The position numbers and the translations under genes were made by a program. A stretch of DNA of 64,000 nucleotides from Aeromicrobium fastidiosum. GTDB taxonomy: Bacteria > Actinomycetota > Actinomycetes > Propionibacteriales > Nocardioidaceae. Position 1 is the first letter of the stretch. Every line of letters starts with the position of its first letter. The stretch is from NCBI RefSeq assembly GCF_017876595.1, contig NZ_JAGIOG010000001.1, positions 186,001 through 250,000 of the forward strand, written 5' to 3'. Below the pieces are notes generated by a model. That model saw only the letters and a program-made list of their open reading frames with translations. It was not told the origin of the DNA and did not search any database. Positions 49,975 through 64,000 of this stretch are shown piece by piece.

Positions 49975-50745
49975 TCAGCGGCTCCGGCGGGCGACGGCGA
50001 AGACCCGGGCGAACGGCATGACGGTCCCCCACGTCCTGGCCGGGTAGGCCGCGCGCAGCGCTGCGCCGTACTCGGCGACGAAGTCTGCGCGCAGCCCCTC
50101 GGGCAGGGCGGCAAGGACGGGACGGGCCCCCGTCCCCGAGATCCAGTCGAGCACGGGATCGTCGCCGTGCAGCACGTGGAGGTAGCTCGTCTCCCACACG
50201 TCGGCCTGCCAGCCGGCGCGCACGAACAGGTCGAGATACGTCTCGGGTGACGTGCCGCGGTCGTCGTGCAGCCCCTCGGTCAGCTCACGGTAGGCCGGCC
50301 TCGAGGCGATCTCGGACAGGAGCCGGTGGCTGGGCCCCGAGTAGTTGTTCGGCGTCTGCAACGCGAACGTGCCACCCGGCGCGACGTGCCCGCTGAGCCG
50401 CTCGATGACGGCGAGCTGATCGGGCACCCACTGGAACAGGGCGTTGGAGACGATCAGGTCGACCGGTGCCTGCGGCACCCAGGTCGCGACGTCCGCCAGC
50501 TCGTACGACGCCCGGTCGTCGGCGTTGTCGGCGGTGGCGCGGTCGATCATCTCGGGTGACGAGTCGACGCCCAGCACGGTGGCGTCGGGCCAACGGGACC
50601 GCAGGACGGCCGTCAGGTGGCCCGGGCCGCAGCCGAGGTCGACGATCGTGCGCGGCTCACCGTCGACGCGGGCGACGAGATCGACGAACGGGCGCGAGCG
50701 CTCGTCGGCGTATCTCAGGTATCGGTTCGGGTCCCAGGTCGTCAT
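49975..50745 (-). CDS. tam: Trans-aconitate 2-methyltransferase-like SAM methyltransferase
   Basis: The 256-residue protein starts 'TTWDPNRYLRYADERSRPFVDLVARV' (in part), then the SAM-binding 'VDLGCGPGHLTAVL', 'GVDSSPEMI', 'SNALFQWVPD' and 'LQTPNNY', the pattern of Tam enzymes, which methylate trans-aconitate to remove an inhibitor of aconitase. A TACCGT hexamer (50752-50757) lies six bases before the ATG and a palindromic operator (50767-50784) covers the -35 region. In Streptomyces a MarR protein (TamR) controls tam, and a similar regulator lies at 53669. Confidence 0.85.
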   Translation of the reverse strand: MTTWDPNRYLRYADERSRPFVDLVARVDGEPRTIVDLGCGPGHLTAVLRSRWPDATVLGVDSSPEMIDRATADNADDRASYELADVATWVPQAPVDLIVSNALFQWVPDQLAVIERLSGHVAPGGTFALQTPNNYSGPSHRLLSEIASRPAYRELTEGLHDDRGTSPETYLDLFVRAGWQADVWETSYLHVLHGDDPVLDWISGTGARPVLAALPEGLRADFVAEYGAALRAAYPARTWGTVMPFARVFAVARRSR

Positions 50746-50766
50746 GGTCCGACGGTACGTCCGGCA

Positions 50767-50784
50767 TATCTTGATGTCAAGATA
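50767..50784. promoter_or_regulatory. TATCTTGA-TG-TCAAGATA operator upstream of tam
   Basis: A palindrome with perfect 8-base arms lies at about -22 to -39 relative to the proposed tam start. Its half-site TCAAGA recurs in the MarR promoter (53619-53646), so the MarR protein encoded there is the likely repressor. The operator overlaps the last codons of the amidase gene. Confidence 0.65.
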
Positions 50785-52141
50785 CTTGACGTCGTGACAT
50801 CGACATGCGCTCCCACTGACCCGCCAAGGCCATGAGCCGCGCGTCGTCGTCGCGGCGGGCGACGAGCTGGATCGCGAGCGGCAGCCCGTCGTCGGTCGAC
50901 CCGGACGGCATCGAGACGGCCGGGACACCGGCGTGGTTCCACTGCGCCGTGTACGGGTAGAACGCGCCCATCGCGAGCACCGTCGACAGACCGCCCCGCC
51001 CCTTCCAGTGCCCGACGGGGATCGCGGGACCGCTCATGACGGGCGTCAGCAGCACGTCGACGTCCAGGGCGTCGTGCACCGACCCACCCCACGTCACACC
51101 TTGGCGTCGCGACCATGCGACGGCCCGCCGCCCGAAGGGACGGCCCAGCCGGGCGATCGACCGCGTCCTCGCCTCGACCGCCTGCGGGTCGTCGAGGTCG
51201 GCGGCGTCCTGCGCGATGCCGCCGAGGTAGCGCACGGTCAGGGCCTTGGCCGCGACGGGATAGGGGATGTCGACCTCGGTCACGGCGTGGCCCGCGTCCC
51301 GCAGCAGCGTCGCGGCGCGCTCGACCTGATGCCGCACCCGCGGGTCGAGGGGTGCGGCGGTGGTCGCTGCCGCTGCGCTGAACGAGACGCCGATCCGCAC
51401 CGGGGCCGGGTCGGCGGACGCCGCCTCGACGAGCGAGGTCGCGAACGCGCCGAACGCGTCGAGGAACACGGCGCTGTCGACGACGCGCGCGGCGAGGCCG
51501 CCCTGCGTCGACAGGTCGTGCCATCCGCCCGAGCTCGGCATCGTGCCCTGGGTCGGCTTGAAGCCCACCAACCCGCAGCACGCGGCCGGGATGCGGATCG
51601 AGCCCGCTCCGTCGGACGCTGTCGCGAAGCTGACGGCTCCCGCGGCCACCAGGGCTGCCGACCCGCCCGACGACCCGCCGGGCGTGCGGCCCAGATCGTG
51701 GGGGTTGCGGGTGATGCCGGTCAGCTCGGACTCCGTGAACCCCGTGATGGCCAGCTCCGGCATGGTCGTCTTGGCCACCACGACCATGCCGGCGGCGCGC
51801 ATCGCGGCGACGAGGTCGGAGTCGGCGACCGCCACCGTCGTCGCTCCACGGCTGCCCTGCCCGGTCACGCGACCGCGGACGTCCAGGTCGTCCTTGACCG
51901 CGACGGGGACGCCGAGCAGCGGGCCCTCCTCCCCCGCCGCACGCCGACTATCGGCGTCGTCGGCGGCCTCGAGCGCCTCATCGGCCAAGACCGCGACGGT
52001 CGCGTTGATCGTGGGCTCCACCGCGGCGATCGCGGCCAGGGTGGCCTCCGTGAGTCGACGCGACGTCAGCTCGCCGGCGCGCATCAGCTCGGCGAGGCGG
52101 GTGGGACCGGCAGCGACCAGAGCCGCATCATCGAGGGACAC
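50777..52141 (-). CDS. Amidase (amidase signature family)
   Basis: The 454-residue protein has the amidase-signature triad: Lys in 'VAVKDDLDVRG' (about residue 82), Ser cis in 'GRTPGGSSGGSAALVAAG' (about 155) and nucleophile Ser in 'DGAGSIRIPAACCGLVGFKP' (about 180). It hydrolyses amides; the substrate may be a plant- or soil-derived amide or a peptide. The GTG start is six bases from TAGCGT (52148-52153). The tam operator overlaps its end, so tam is likely transcribed separately. Confidence 0.88.
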   Translation of the reverse strand: MSLDDAALVAAGPTRLAELMRAGELTSRRLTEATLAAIAAVEPTINATVAVLADEALEAADDADSRRAAGEEGPLLGVPVAVKDDLDVRGRVTGQGSRGATTVAVADSDLVAAMRAAGMVVVAKTTMPELAITGFTESELTGITRNPHDLGRTPGGSSGGSAALVAAGAVSFATASDGAGSIRIPAACCGLVGFKPTQGTMPSSGGWHDLSTQGGLAARVVDSAVFLDAFGAFATSLVEAASADPAPVRIGVSFSAAAATTAAPLDPRVRHQVERAATLLRDAGHAVTEVDIPYPVAAKALTVRYLGGIAQDAADLDDPQAVEARTRSIARLGRPFGRRAVAWSRRQGVTWGGSVHDALDVDVLLTPVMSGPAIPVGHWKGRGGLSTVLAMGAFYPYTAQWNHAGVPAVSMPSGSTDDGLPLAIQLVARRDDDARLMALAGQWERMSMSRRQVS

Positions 52142-52243
52142 GTCAACACGCTACCGCCGGGCTCCGGGCACCGGAAGCGGTATCGCGGGCAACCCACAGG
52201 TCGCTCTCAGGCGCGCGGTCGGGCTCGTGCCTACGCTCGGGAC

Positions 52244-52867
52244 ATGAACTCCTTCTCACCCCGGCGGGCCGGAGCGCTCGCCGCCCTCGGCGTCGTCGCA
52301 GCCCTCGCTCTCGCGGCCTGCTCCTCGACCGGTGACGACCCGGCCGCCTCGTCGCAGCAGTCCGCGACGACCCCCACGACGCCGTCACCGGCACCCACCA
52401 CCGCCGACACCACGGCCCCGCCGGCGAGCCCGAGCCCCGCCGCCGGCCCGCCCACCTGCCGTGCGGCCGACCTCACGGTCCGCTACGCCGATGACGCGGG
52501 TGGCGGCGCGGCCGGCAGCACGTACGGCGACCTCGTGCTCACCAATGCGTCCGGCAGCCCGTGCGCCATGACGGGCTGGCCCGGCGTCTCGTACGTCGGC
52601 GGCGGCGACGGCCCCCAGCTCGGGGCCGCCGCCGACCGCACCGGCACGGCCGACGTCATCGTGCTGGGGGCCGGGCAGCGGGCGGAGGCGCAGCTGAGAG
52701 AGGTCCGGGCGGGCGACATCGGCGGCACGTGCTCGCCCGTGGAAGCTGACGGCCTGCGCATCTACCCGCCCAACTCGACGACGGCGGTGTTCGTGAAGCA
52801 CCCCGCGGAGGCGTGCCGATCCGGTTCCGCTCACCTGCTCAGCGTCGGTCCTGTCCGCGCCGGGTGA
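52244..52867 (+). CDS. DUF4232 lipoprotein
   Basis: The 207-residue protein has a signal peptide with lipobox LALAAC, a Ser/Thr/Pro-rich linker (about residues 28-70), and the DUF4232 domain with 'CRAADLTVRYADDAGGGAAGSTYGDLVLTNASGSPCAMTGWPGVSYV' (in part), including the paired Cys. Such lipoproteins are common in actinobacteria with no known role. TACGCT (52232-52237) is six bases before the ATG. Confidence 0.82.
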   Translation: MNSFSPRRAGALAALGVVAALALAACSSTGDDPAASSQQSATTPTTPSPAPTTADTTAPPASPSPAAGPPTCRAADLTVRYADDAGGGAAGSTYGDLVLTNASGSPCAMTGWPGVSYVGGGDGPQLGAAADRTGTADVIVLGAGQRAEAQLREVRAGDIGGTCSPVEADGLRIYPPNSTTAVFVKHPAEACRSGSAHLLSVGPVRAG

Positions 52868-52874
52868 TCCCCGA

Positions 52875-53567
52875 CTAGGACGTGAACGACTCCGAGCCGA
52901 GCACTTTCTCGCCGTCGGCGATGGCCTGGACGATGCGGCCCGCGACCGCGTCCGGGTCGAGACCGGCCTTCATGCGCGGCGCCGTGCCTGCCAGCGGACG
53001 ATCGGCCAGTCCCGTCTCGGTGTGTGGCGGACGCACGTCGACGAGCCTGATCTTGCGCCGACGCAGCTCAGTCGCGACAGCCGTGCCGAACGCCGTGAGC
53101 CCGGCCTTGCTGGCGCTGTAGGCGGCCATCCCCGGCATCGGCCGCTCCGCCACCACGGCGCTGACCTGGACGACGAAGCCGCCCTCGACGACATGCGGCG
53201 TCACAGCTCGCACGACCCTGATCGGCCCGATCAGGTTCAGCAGGAGCAGGTCGTCCAGCACGTCGTCCTCGAGGTCGACCACGTCACCGAAGGCCACGAC
53301 GCCCGCCGCCAGCACGACTCCCGTCAGAGCCCCGCCGTCGGCCGCAGCGGCGACGATCTCGTCGGGGCTTCCCGGCAGGCGGAGGTCGGCTGCCGTGGTG
53401 CCCAGCACGGAGGGTCCCAGCTCGTCGGCCAGCGCGGCCAGGCGCTCGCCGGATCGGGCGGACAGCCACACATCCGCACCGGCAGCCACGAGCCGCCGGG
53501 TGATCGGGGCACCGAGGCCTCCGGTCGCACCGAGGACGAGCACGCGGGCACCACTCAGATCGGTCAT
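52875..53567 (-). CDS. Short-chain dehydrogenase/reductase
   Basis: A 230-residue SDR: 'VLGATGGLGAPI', 'AAG' (about 88), Ser in 'QVSAVVAE' and 'YSASKAGL' (Tyr about 151, Lys 155). The C-terminal 'RPPHTETGLADRPLAG' is typical of SDRs with unknown substrate. The divergent MarR gene lies about 100 bp away with operator sites between, so it could be coregulated. Confidence 0.85.
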   Translation of the reverse strand: MTDLSGARVLVLGATGGLGAPITRRLVAAGADVWLSARSGERLAALADELGPSVLGTTAADLRLPGSPDEIVAAAADGGALTGVVLAAGVVAFGDVVDLEDDVLDDLLLLNLIGPIRVVRAVTPHVVEGGFVVQVSAVVAERPMPGMAAYSASKAGLTAFGTAVATELRRRKIRLVDVRPPHTETGLADRPLAGTAPRMKAGLDPDAVAGRIVQAIADGEKVLGSESFTS

Positions 53568-53618
53568 GCCCCCATCGTCGGACCGATCGGCCCGCGCTGC
53601 ACGGCACCGACGATCTGA

Positions 53619-53646
53619 TCAAGAATCTCGACGTCAAGAATCTTGA
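53619..53646. promoter_or_regulatory. Tandem TCAAGA operator upstream of the MarR gene
   Basis: TCAAGA-A-TCTTGA is a perfect palindrome (53634-53646), and TCAAGA-A-TCTCGA (53619-53631) matches it with one change, 15 bp upstream. Together they cover about -23 to -50 relative to the MarR start, overlapping the -35 region. Confidence 0.65.
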
Positions 53647-53668
53647 CGAGCATTGGTAGTCTGGAGAC

Positions 53669-54190
53669 ATGGAGGACGACGTCGACCGGCTCATCGCGGC
53701 ATGGCAGCGCGAGCGCCCCGACATGGACGTGGCACCGATGCACGTGCTCAGCCGCATCTCGCGGCTCGCCCTGCACCTCGACCGGGCCCGCAAGGAGGCC
53801 TTCGCCGGCCACGGTCTCGAGCCCTCCGAGTTCGACGTCCTGTCGGCCCTGCGCCGCTCCGGGGAGCCCTACCAGCTCTCGCCCGGCCAGCTCGTGCAGG
53901 AGACCCTCGTGACCAGCGGCACCATGACCAACCGGGTCGACCGGCTCGTCACGAAGGGCCTCGTCGAGCGCCTCCCCGATCCCGCCGACCGCCGGGGGGT
54001 CCAGGTACGACTGACGCCGTCGGGCCGCGCTGCCGTCGACGGAGCGCTCGACGCACTGATCTCCCGCGAGCGCGATCTGCTGGCCGGTCTGGAACCCGCG
54101 AGCGCCGACGGCCTCGCCGCCGCCCTGCGCACGCTGTCGCAGCCCTTCGACCATCAGGGCGCGCGGGCTCGGCCCACGGTCGGGGCCTAG
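53669..54190 (+). CDS. MarR-family regulator, HucR/TamR-like
   Basis: The 173-residue regulator has the N-terminal extra helix 'DRLIAAWQRERPDMDVAPMHVLSRISRLALHLDRARKEAF' (in part), typical of the HucR/TamR/PecS group, and the winged helix 'LSPGQLVQETLVTSGTMTNRVDRLVTKGLVER' (in part) and 'DPADRRGVQVRLT'. Such proteins sense urate or organic acids such as citrate and trans-aconitate. TAGTCT (53657-53662) is six bases before the ATG. Matching operator half-sites at its own promoter and at tam support a TamR-like role. Confidence 0.88.
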   Translation: MEDDVDRLIAAWQRERPDMDVAPMHVLSRISRLALHLDRARKEAFAGHGLEPSEFDVLSALRRSGEPYQLSPGQLVQETLVTSGTMTNRVDRLVTKGLVERLPDPADRRGVQVRLTPSGRAAVDGALDALISRERDLLAGLEPASADGLAAALRTLSQPFDHQGARARPTVGA

Positions 54191-54199
54191 ACTCCTTCG

Positions 54200-56005
<1,806 letters not shown>

Positions 56006-56018
56006 CCCCTCCGGGGTG

Positions 56019-56074
56019 GACCGACGATGAGGGTTTTCGGTAGCTGGCGCTGCACGTAACCCTCGTCGTCGGTC
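56019..56074. repeat. 56-bp palindromic repeat, copy B
   Basis: Arms GACCGACGATGAGGGTT (56019-56035) and AACCCTCGTCGTCGGTC (56058-56074) are complementary with one mismatch, centre GGTAGCTGG-type. It lies between the ABC-F and DUF559 genes, close to copy C beyond the latter. Confidence 0.75.
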
Positions 56075-56164
56075 CTCCTCCACAGGGCGGGCGGGAGCCG
56101 GCGACGTCCACAGCCGGCACCGACCGGATGGACGTCGCCCCGCCGCGCGGACGAGCGTCGACCC

Positions 56165-57037
56165 ATGAAGACCGTGTTCCGCACCGCCGAGGTGCTGGCC
56201 CTCCACGGACGTGGTGCCGTCCGCCATGCGATCGCCTGCGGCCGGTGGCAGTCGCCGCACCGCGGGGTGGTCGTCGTCCACAGCGGTCCGCTCTCACCGG
56301 CCGAGCACGAGCTGGTCGCGCTGGCGATCTGTGCACCCGCCTCGGCGCTGGGCGGCCTGAGCGCGCTGCGCCACGACAAGCTGGTGGGATTCGCGCCCGA
56401 GACCACGGTCGTCGTACTCCCCGAAGGGGCCGACCGGCCGGACGGGGTGCCGTTCACGACGCACTGGAGCACCGATCTCGGCTCCGCCGACGTCCACCCG
56501 AACCGCGAGCCGCGGCGCACGCGTCCCGCCCGCAGCCTCATCGACGCCGCCAGCTGGTGCGGCAGCGACCGGTACGCCCGCACGATCGTGCTCGCCGGCC
56601 TGCAACAGGGTCTGGTCAACGTCGCCGGGATGCACGAGGCGCTCGACCGCCGGGGCATGTGCCACCGTCGCGGGCTGATCCGCGAGTCCGTCCTCGACGC
56701 GGGAGGGGGCATCCAGTCCCTGCCGGAGCGGAACTTCGACGACATCCGGATCCGAGCCGGGCTGCCGATGCCGACCCGGCAGCGCCGTGTCAAGGGCACC
56801 GACGGCCGGTACCACCTCGACGTCTCGTGGGACGACCTGGACCTGGCCGTCGAGGTGCATGGCACCCAGCACCAAGAGGTCGGCCAGTGGGATGCCGACA
56901 TCGTCCGGGGCAACGAGATCGTGATCGCCGGTCGGCGCCTCCTGATCTTCACGTCCTATGCGATCCGGCACCACCCCGATCTGGTCGTCCGGCAGCTCCG
57001 ACACATGTTCAGCTCGCTCGGGTGGCGCGCGGCGTGA
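56165..57037 (+). CDS. DUF559-domain protein with AbiEi-like N terminus
   Basis: The 290-residue protein has an N-terminal winged-helix-like domain ('RTAEVLALHGRGAVRHAIACGRWQSPHRGVVVVHSG' in part), which resembles AbiEi-type antitoxin domains, and a C-terminal Vsr/DUF559-like PD-(D/E)xK domain ('HLDVSWDDLDLAVEVHGTQHQEV' in part, 'GRRLLIFTSYAIRHHPD'). Such proteins are common, mobile-looking accessory genes in actinobacteria. No partner toxin is adjacent. The flanking 56-bp repeats (copies B and C) suggest it may move as a unit, which is inference. Confidence 0.75.
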   Translation: MKTVFRTAEVLALHGRGAVRHAIACGRWQSPHRGVVVVHSGPLSPAEHELVALAICAPASALGGLSALRHDKLVGFAPETTVVVLPEGADRPDGVPFTTHWSTDLGSADVHPNREPRRTRPARSLIDAASWCGSDRYARTIVLAGLQQGLVNVAGMHEALDRRGMCHRRGLIRESVLDAGGGIQSLPERNFDDIRIRAGLPMPTRQRRVKGTDGRYHLDVSWDDLDLAVEVHGTQHQEVGQWDADIVRGNEIVIAGRRLLIFTSYAIRHHPDLVVRQLRHMFSSLGWRAA

Positions 57038-57091
57038 CCGACGATGAGCGTTTCGGGTAGCTGGAGCAACCCCGAACCCTCATCCTCGGTC
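57036..57091. repeat. 56-bp palindromic repeat, copy C
   Basis: Begins inside the stop codon of the DUF559 gene: GACCGACGATGAGCGTTTCGGG with CCCGAACCCTCATCCTCGGTC (given in parts). Same length and core as copies A and B. Confidence 0.75.
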
Positions 57092-57106
57092 GTCCCCCGG
57101 ACACGC

Positions 57107-58024
57107 TCAGGTCAGACGCGCACCGGGCACCGGGCCGCGTGACTGCACGACATCGGCGCATCCCGAGGCGCTGCTCAGCGCGAAGGCGATGTCGAGGCTG
57201 TGCTCGGCGTCCGACGCCAGGAACAACGCCGTCGGGCCCGACCCCGACAGGATCGCCCCGAGCGCTCCCGCCTCGATGCCGATGCTCAGGGTGTCGCTCA
57301 GCTCGGGCCGCAACGACAGGGCGGCCTCGGTGAGGTCGTTCGAGAGCGCGCTGCCGAGGGCCTCGGCGTCCCCCGCCCTCAACGCGGCGAGGAGGGCGTC
57401 CGGCACGACCGGATCGGGCACCGGCCTGCCCGCGTTGATGCGGTCGAACTCCGCGAAGACGGCCTTGGTCGAGAGGCCGTCGTGCGCCATCGCGAAGACC
57501 CAGTGGTACGAGCCGCGGGCCAGCACGGGACTGACCGTCTCGCCTCGGCCCCCGCCGATCGCGTTGCCGCCGTGGAGCAAAAACGGCACGTCGCTGCCGA
57601 GCCTCGCCGCCAGCACCTCGAGCGCCTGCCGGCTGAGCCCCGTGCCCCAGACCTCGTTGCACGCCACGAGTGATGCTGCGGCATCGGCCGACCCCCCGGC
57701 CATCCCTCCTGCCACCGGGATGACCTTGCGGATCGCCAGGTCGACGCCCTGCGTCGATCCGGTCCGCTCACGCAGGAGCCTGGCCGCCCGCACCGCGAGG
57801 TTGTCGTCATCCTCCGGCACAATCGCGACCTCCGACCGCGCGTCGACGTCGGAGTGCACCGTCACGGTGATCTGCTCGTCGTCGCGCACCGTCGCACGCA
57901 CCTCGTCGTGCAGGTCGACCGCCTGATAGACCGTCGCAAGAGGGTGGTATCCGTCGCCCCGTACCGGTCCGACGCCCAGGCAGAGATTGATCTTGGCGGG
58001 GACCCGGACGTTGGCTGAACTCAC
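57107..58024 (-). CDS. ispE: 4-diphosphocytidyl-2-C-methyl-D-erythritol kinase
   Basis: IspE is the GHMP kinase of the MEP isoprenoid pathway. The 305-residue protein has 'VPAKINLCLGVGPVRGDGYH', the GHMP ATP loop 'PVAGGMAGGSADAAASL', 'GSDVPFLLHGGNAIGGGRGE' (in part) and 'SGSGPTALFLA'. TAGGTT (58031-58036) is six bases before the GTG start. In most actinobacteria rsmA is directly upstream; here the rRNA operon lies between them. Confidence 0.95.
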   Translation of the reverse strand: MSSANVRVPAKINLCLGVGPVRGDGYHPLATVYQAVDLHDEVRATVRDDEQITVTVHSDVDARSEVAIVPEDDDNLAVRAARLLRERTGSTQGVDLAIRKVIPVAGGMAGGSADAAASLVACNEVWGTGLSRQALEVLAARLGSDVPFLLHGGNAIGGGRGETVSPVLARGSYHWVFAMAHDGLSTKAVFAEFDRINAGRPVPDPVVPDALLAALRAGDAEALGSALSNDLTEAALSLRPELSDTLSIGIEAGALGAILSGSGPTALFLASDAEHSLDIAFALSSASGCADVVQSRGPVPGARLT

Positions 58025-58147
58025 TGACCCAACCTAGGGCACGACCGCAGTAACGGCATGGGGCACCTCCACGTCTCCGGACGCGCGAAAGACCGGTCGT
58101 ACCGCATCTAGGTGCGGGACGACCGGTCGGATTGGTGTGTAAATGCA

Positions 58148-58179
58148 GCGAGGCCGCCCCAACTGTGGGGCGGCCTCGC
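58148..58179 (-). terminator. rRNA operon terminator
   Basis: A perfect 13-bp stem (58148-58160 with 58167-58179, GCGAGGCCGCCCC arms) with a six-base loop follows the 5S gene on the minus strand. Confidence 0.8.
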
Positions 58180-58190
58180 ACTAATGATTG

Positions 58191-58308
58191 TCCGGCGACG
58201 TCCTACTCTCCCACACCGTCTCCAGTGCAGTACCATCGGCGCTGAGAGGCTTGACTTCCGGGTTCGGAATGTAGCCGGGTATTTCCCTCTCGCCATGGTC
58301 GCCGTAAC
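58191..58308 (-). rRNA. rrf: 5S rRNA
   Basis: The minus strand shows a 118-base 5S gene beginning near GTTACGGCGACCATGGCGAG and ending GTAGGACGTCGCCGGA, with 'CCCGGAAGTCAAGCC' and 'CTGGGAGAG'-like segments. Boundaries are approximate. Confidence 0.9.
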
Positions 58309-58439
58309 TCTATGGAGATATATAGACCCTCACCCCCATCTGAGAGCTCCGATGAGCTCCCAGAGTGACTGGAGATGGGGTAACCGATACATATCTCGGG
58401 AACCTCACAGTGGACGCGGTGGTGCAAACTTTGTAAGAA

Positions 58440-63412
<4,973 letters not shown>

Positions 63413-63929
63413 AAGCCACAAAAGCGTGACTCAAACTTCAGTTCAACCTAACCAAACATTCGCTGGCAAAATAAATTTTGCCGGAATTAATACCATCAAA
63501 ACAACCAACAACCCCAAAAGGGCCATCAGCCAGTCTCGACGGGGATACATCTAATTAATCTCGTCGATTTTTGGCACACTGTTGAGTTCTCAAGGATCAG
63601 ACGCACACCAAACCCCCAATCAAAAGACCAGGACCTCAGGGCAACTCGTCCAACTTACACGGCTCGTTTTCACCGGTCAAACCGGGTCGGTCACCATGCA
63701 CAGCGCGTGAGTCTTGGTCCGTCTCCGGGCACTCGCGCGCCCTGCCGTCAACCACTTCTACGCTCTGGTCAGAAGCCCTGCTTCAGCGCCGTTTCCGGCC
63801 CGTTCCGCTGTGCTGTCCAACAAGAAGAACACTACCGGGCCCCTCCCGAGAACTCCAAATCGGGGTACCCCTGTTGTTCATCTCGGGTGAGCATTTGCCG
63901 TCATTGCAGGGTGCGCGACGACGCGGTTG
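63413..63929 (-). other. rRNA operon leader and upstream region
   Basis: This 517-base AT-richer region upstream of 16S has an rRNA-type promoter (63652-63680) and a conserved leader segment, CTTGAGAACTCAACA, near 63578-63595 that is found in actinobacterial rRNA leaders and resembles antitermination boxes. No protein gene is supported. Confidence 0.65.
63652..63680 (-). promoter_or_regulatory. rRNA operon promoter
   Basis: On the minus strand TTGACC (63675-63680) and TAAGTT (63652-63657) are separated by 17 bases, an excellent sigma-70-type promoter for the rRNA operon. Confidence 0.75.
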
Positions 63930-64000
63930 CTAGATGAACGCGGCCAGACGCGCGAACTGGTGCACCGTCAGCGACTCGCCACGGGCCTGCGGGGAGATGC
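63930..64000 (-). CDS. rsmA: 16S rRNA dimethyltransferase RsmA (KsgA), C-terminal end (partial)
   Basis: The minus-strand frame open from the window edge reads ISPQARGESLTVHQFARLAAFI then stop (TAG at 63930-63932). This is the usual C-terminal end of actinobacterial RsmA ('RGExLTVxxFARLA'). RsmA dimethylates two adenines in helix 45 of 16S rRNA. Only the last 22 codons are in the window, so the call rests on this short match and on rsmA being the normal neighbour of ispE. Confidence 0.65.
   Translation of the reverse strand, partial: ISPQARGESLTVHQFARLAAFI

Noticed and set aside
56165..57037. Complete AbiE toxin-antitoxin pair
   Set aside because: Only the AbiEi-like/DUF559 gene is present; no AbiEii nucleotidyltransferase lies next to it.
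63707..63937. 76-residue open frame upstream of the rRNA operon
   Set aside because: It runs over the rRNA promoter region on the opposite strand with no family match or start signal.

Overview
The window looks like chromosome of a high-GC, mycothiol-using actinobacterium. Nocardioidaceae (an Aeromicrobium- or Nocardioides-like genome) is my best guess, but this is inference from gene content (mca, the mca/DUF4307/greA block, the eno-ftsB-DUF501-ppx block, Ctc-type L25) and not a computed classification. Most of the DNA is ordinary housekeeping gene order with short accessory stretches between. At least 25 protein genes share one start architecture: a TANNNT hexamer six or seven bases before the start codon, with no ribosome binding site. 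This implies widespread leaderless transcription.

Layout. 1-7700: LysR fragment, mca and its small membrane neighbour, DUF4307, greA, ilvA, a MarR gene, YjbR/AI-2E genes, an ankyrin lipoprotein and msrA. 7700-24000: mixed metabolic and stress genes (DUF4279, mug, SDRs, a divergent qorR/qorB pair, VOC, a P450-SDR operon, pirin, tyrosine phosphatase, SGNH hydrolase, a Bax-inhibitor-like protein, a PadR-HAAS pair, divergent dinB/trmB, aldo-keto reductase, others). 23737-38300: a mostly minus-strand core of tRNA-Leu(UAA), ppx, DUF501, ftsB, eno, mazG, a SurA-like lipoprotein, an amino-acid permease, an acyltransferase, a diguanylate cyclase, mfd, pth and rplY. 38494-47331: an accessory block (see below). 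47360-49919: prs, glmU and tRNA-Gln. 49975-57037: trans-aconitate methyltransferase-like gene, amidase, MarR, ABC-F and a DUF559 gene. 57107-64000: ispE, a complete 16S-23S-5S rRNA operon and the 3' end of rsmA, all on the minus strand.

The most interesting region is 38494-47331, placed between rplY and prs, which are usually close neighbours in actinobacteria. It encodes a membrane histidine kinase, a membrane protein with a degenerate GGDEF domain, a membrane family-2 glycosyltransferase, a lipoprotein, an OmpR-family response regulator with a roughly 110-residue Pro/Ala linker, a secreted family-6 glycoside hydrolase and a secreted repeat protein. Directly upstream of the glycosyltransferase lie four CTGA-headed units spaced exactly 11 bp apart, the layout expected for an OmpR/PhoB-type regulator. 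I read this as a candidate two-component-controlled exopolysaccharide (possibly beta-glucan) system. The product and the signal are unknown.

Other notable points are two opposite-strand -10 hexamers overlapping in an 18-bp dinB/trmB gap, matching operators at the distant MarR and methyltransferase promoters, two intergenic palindromic repeat families (one flanking the DUF559 gene), a hairpin-forming insertion inside mfd, a tRNA-Leu(UAA) without a long variable arm, and an rRNA operon lying between rsmA and ispE.
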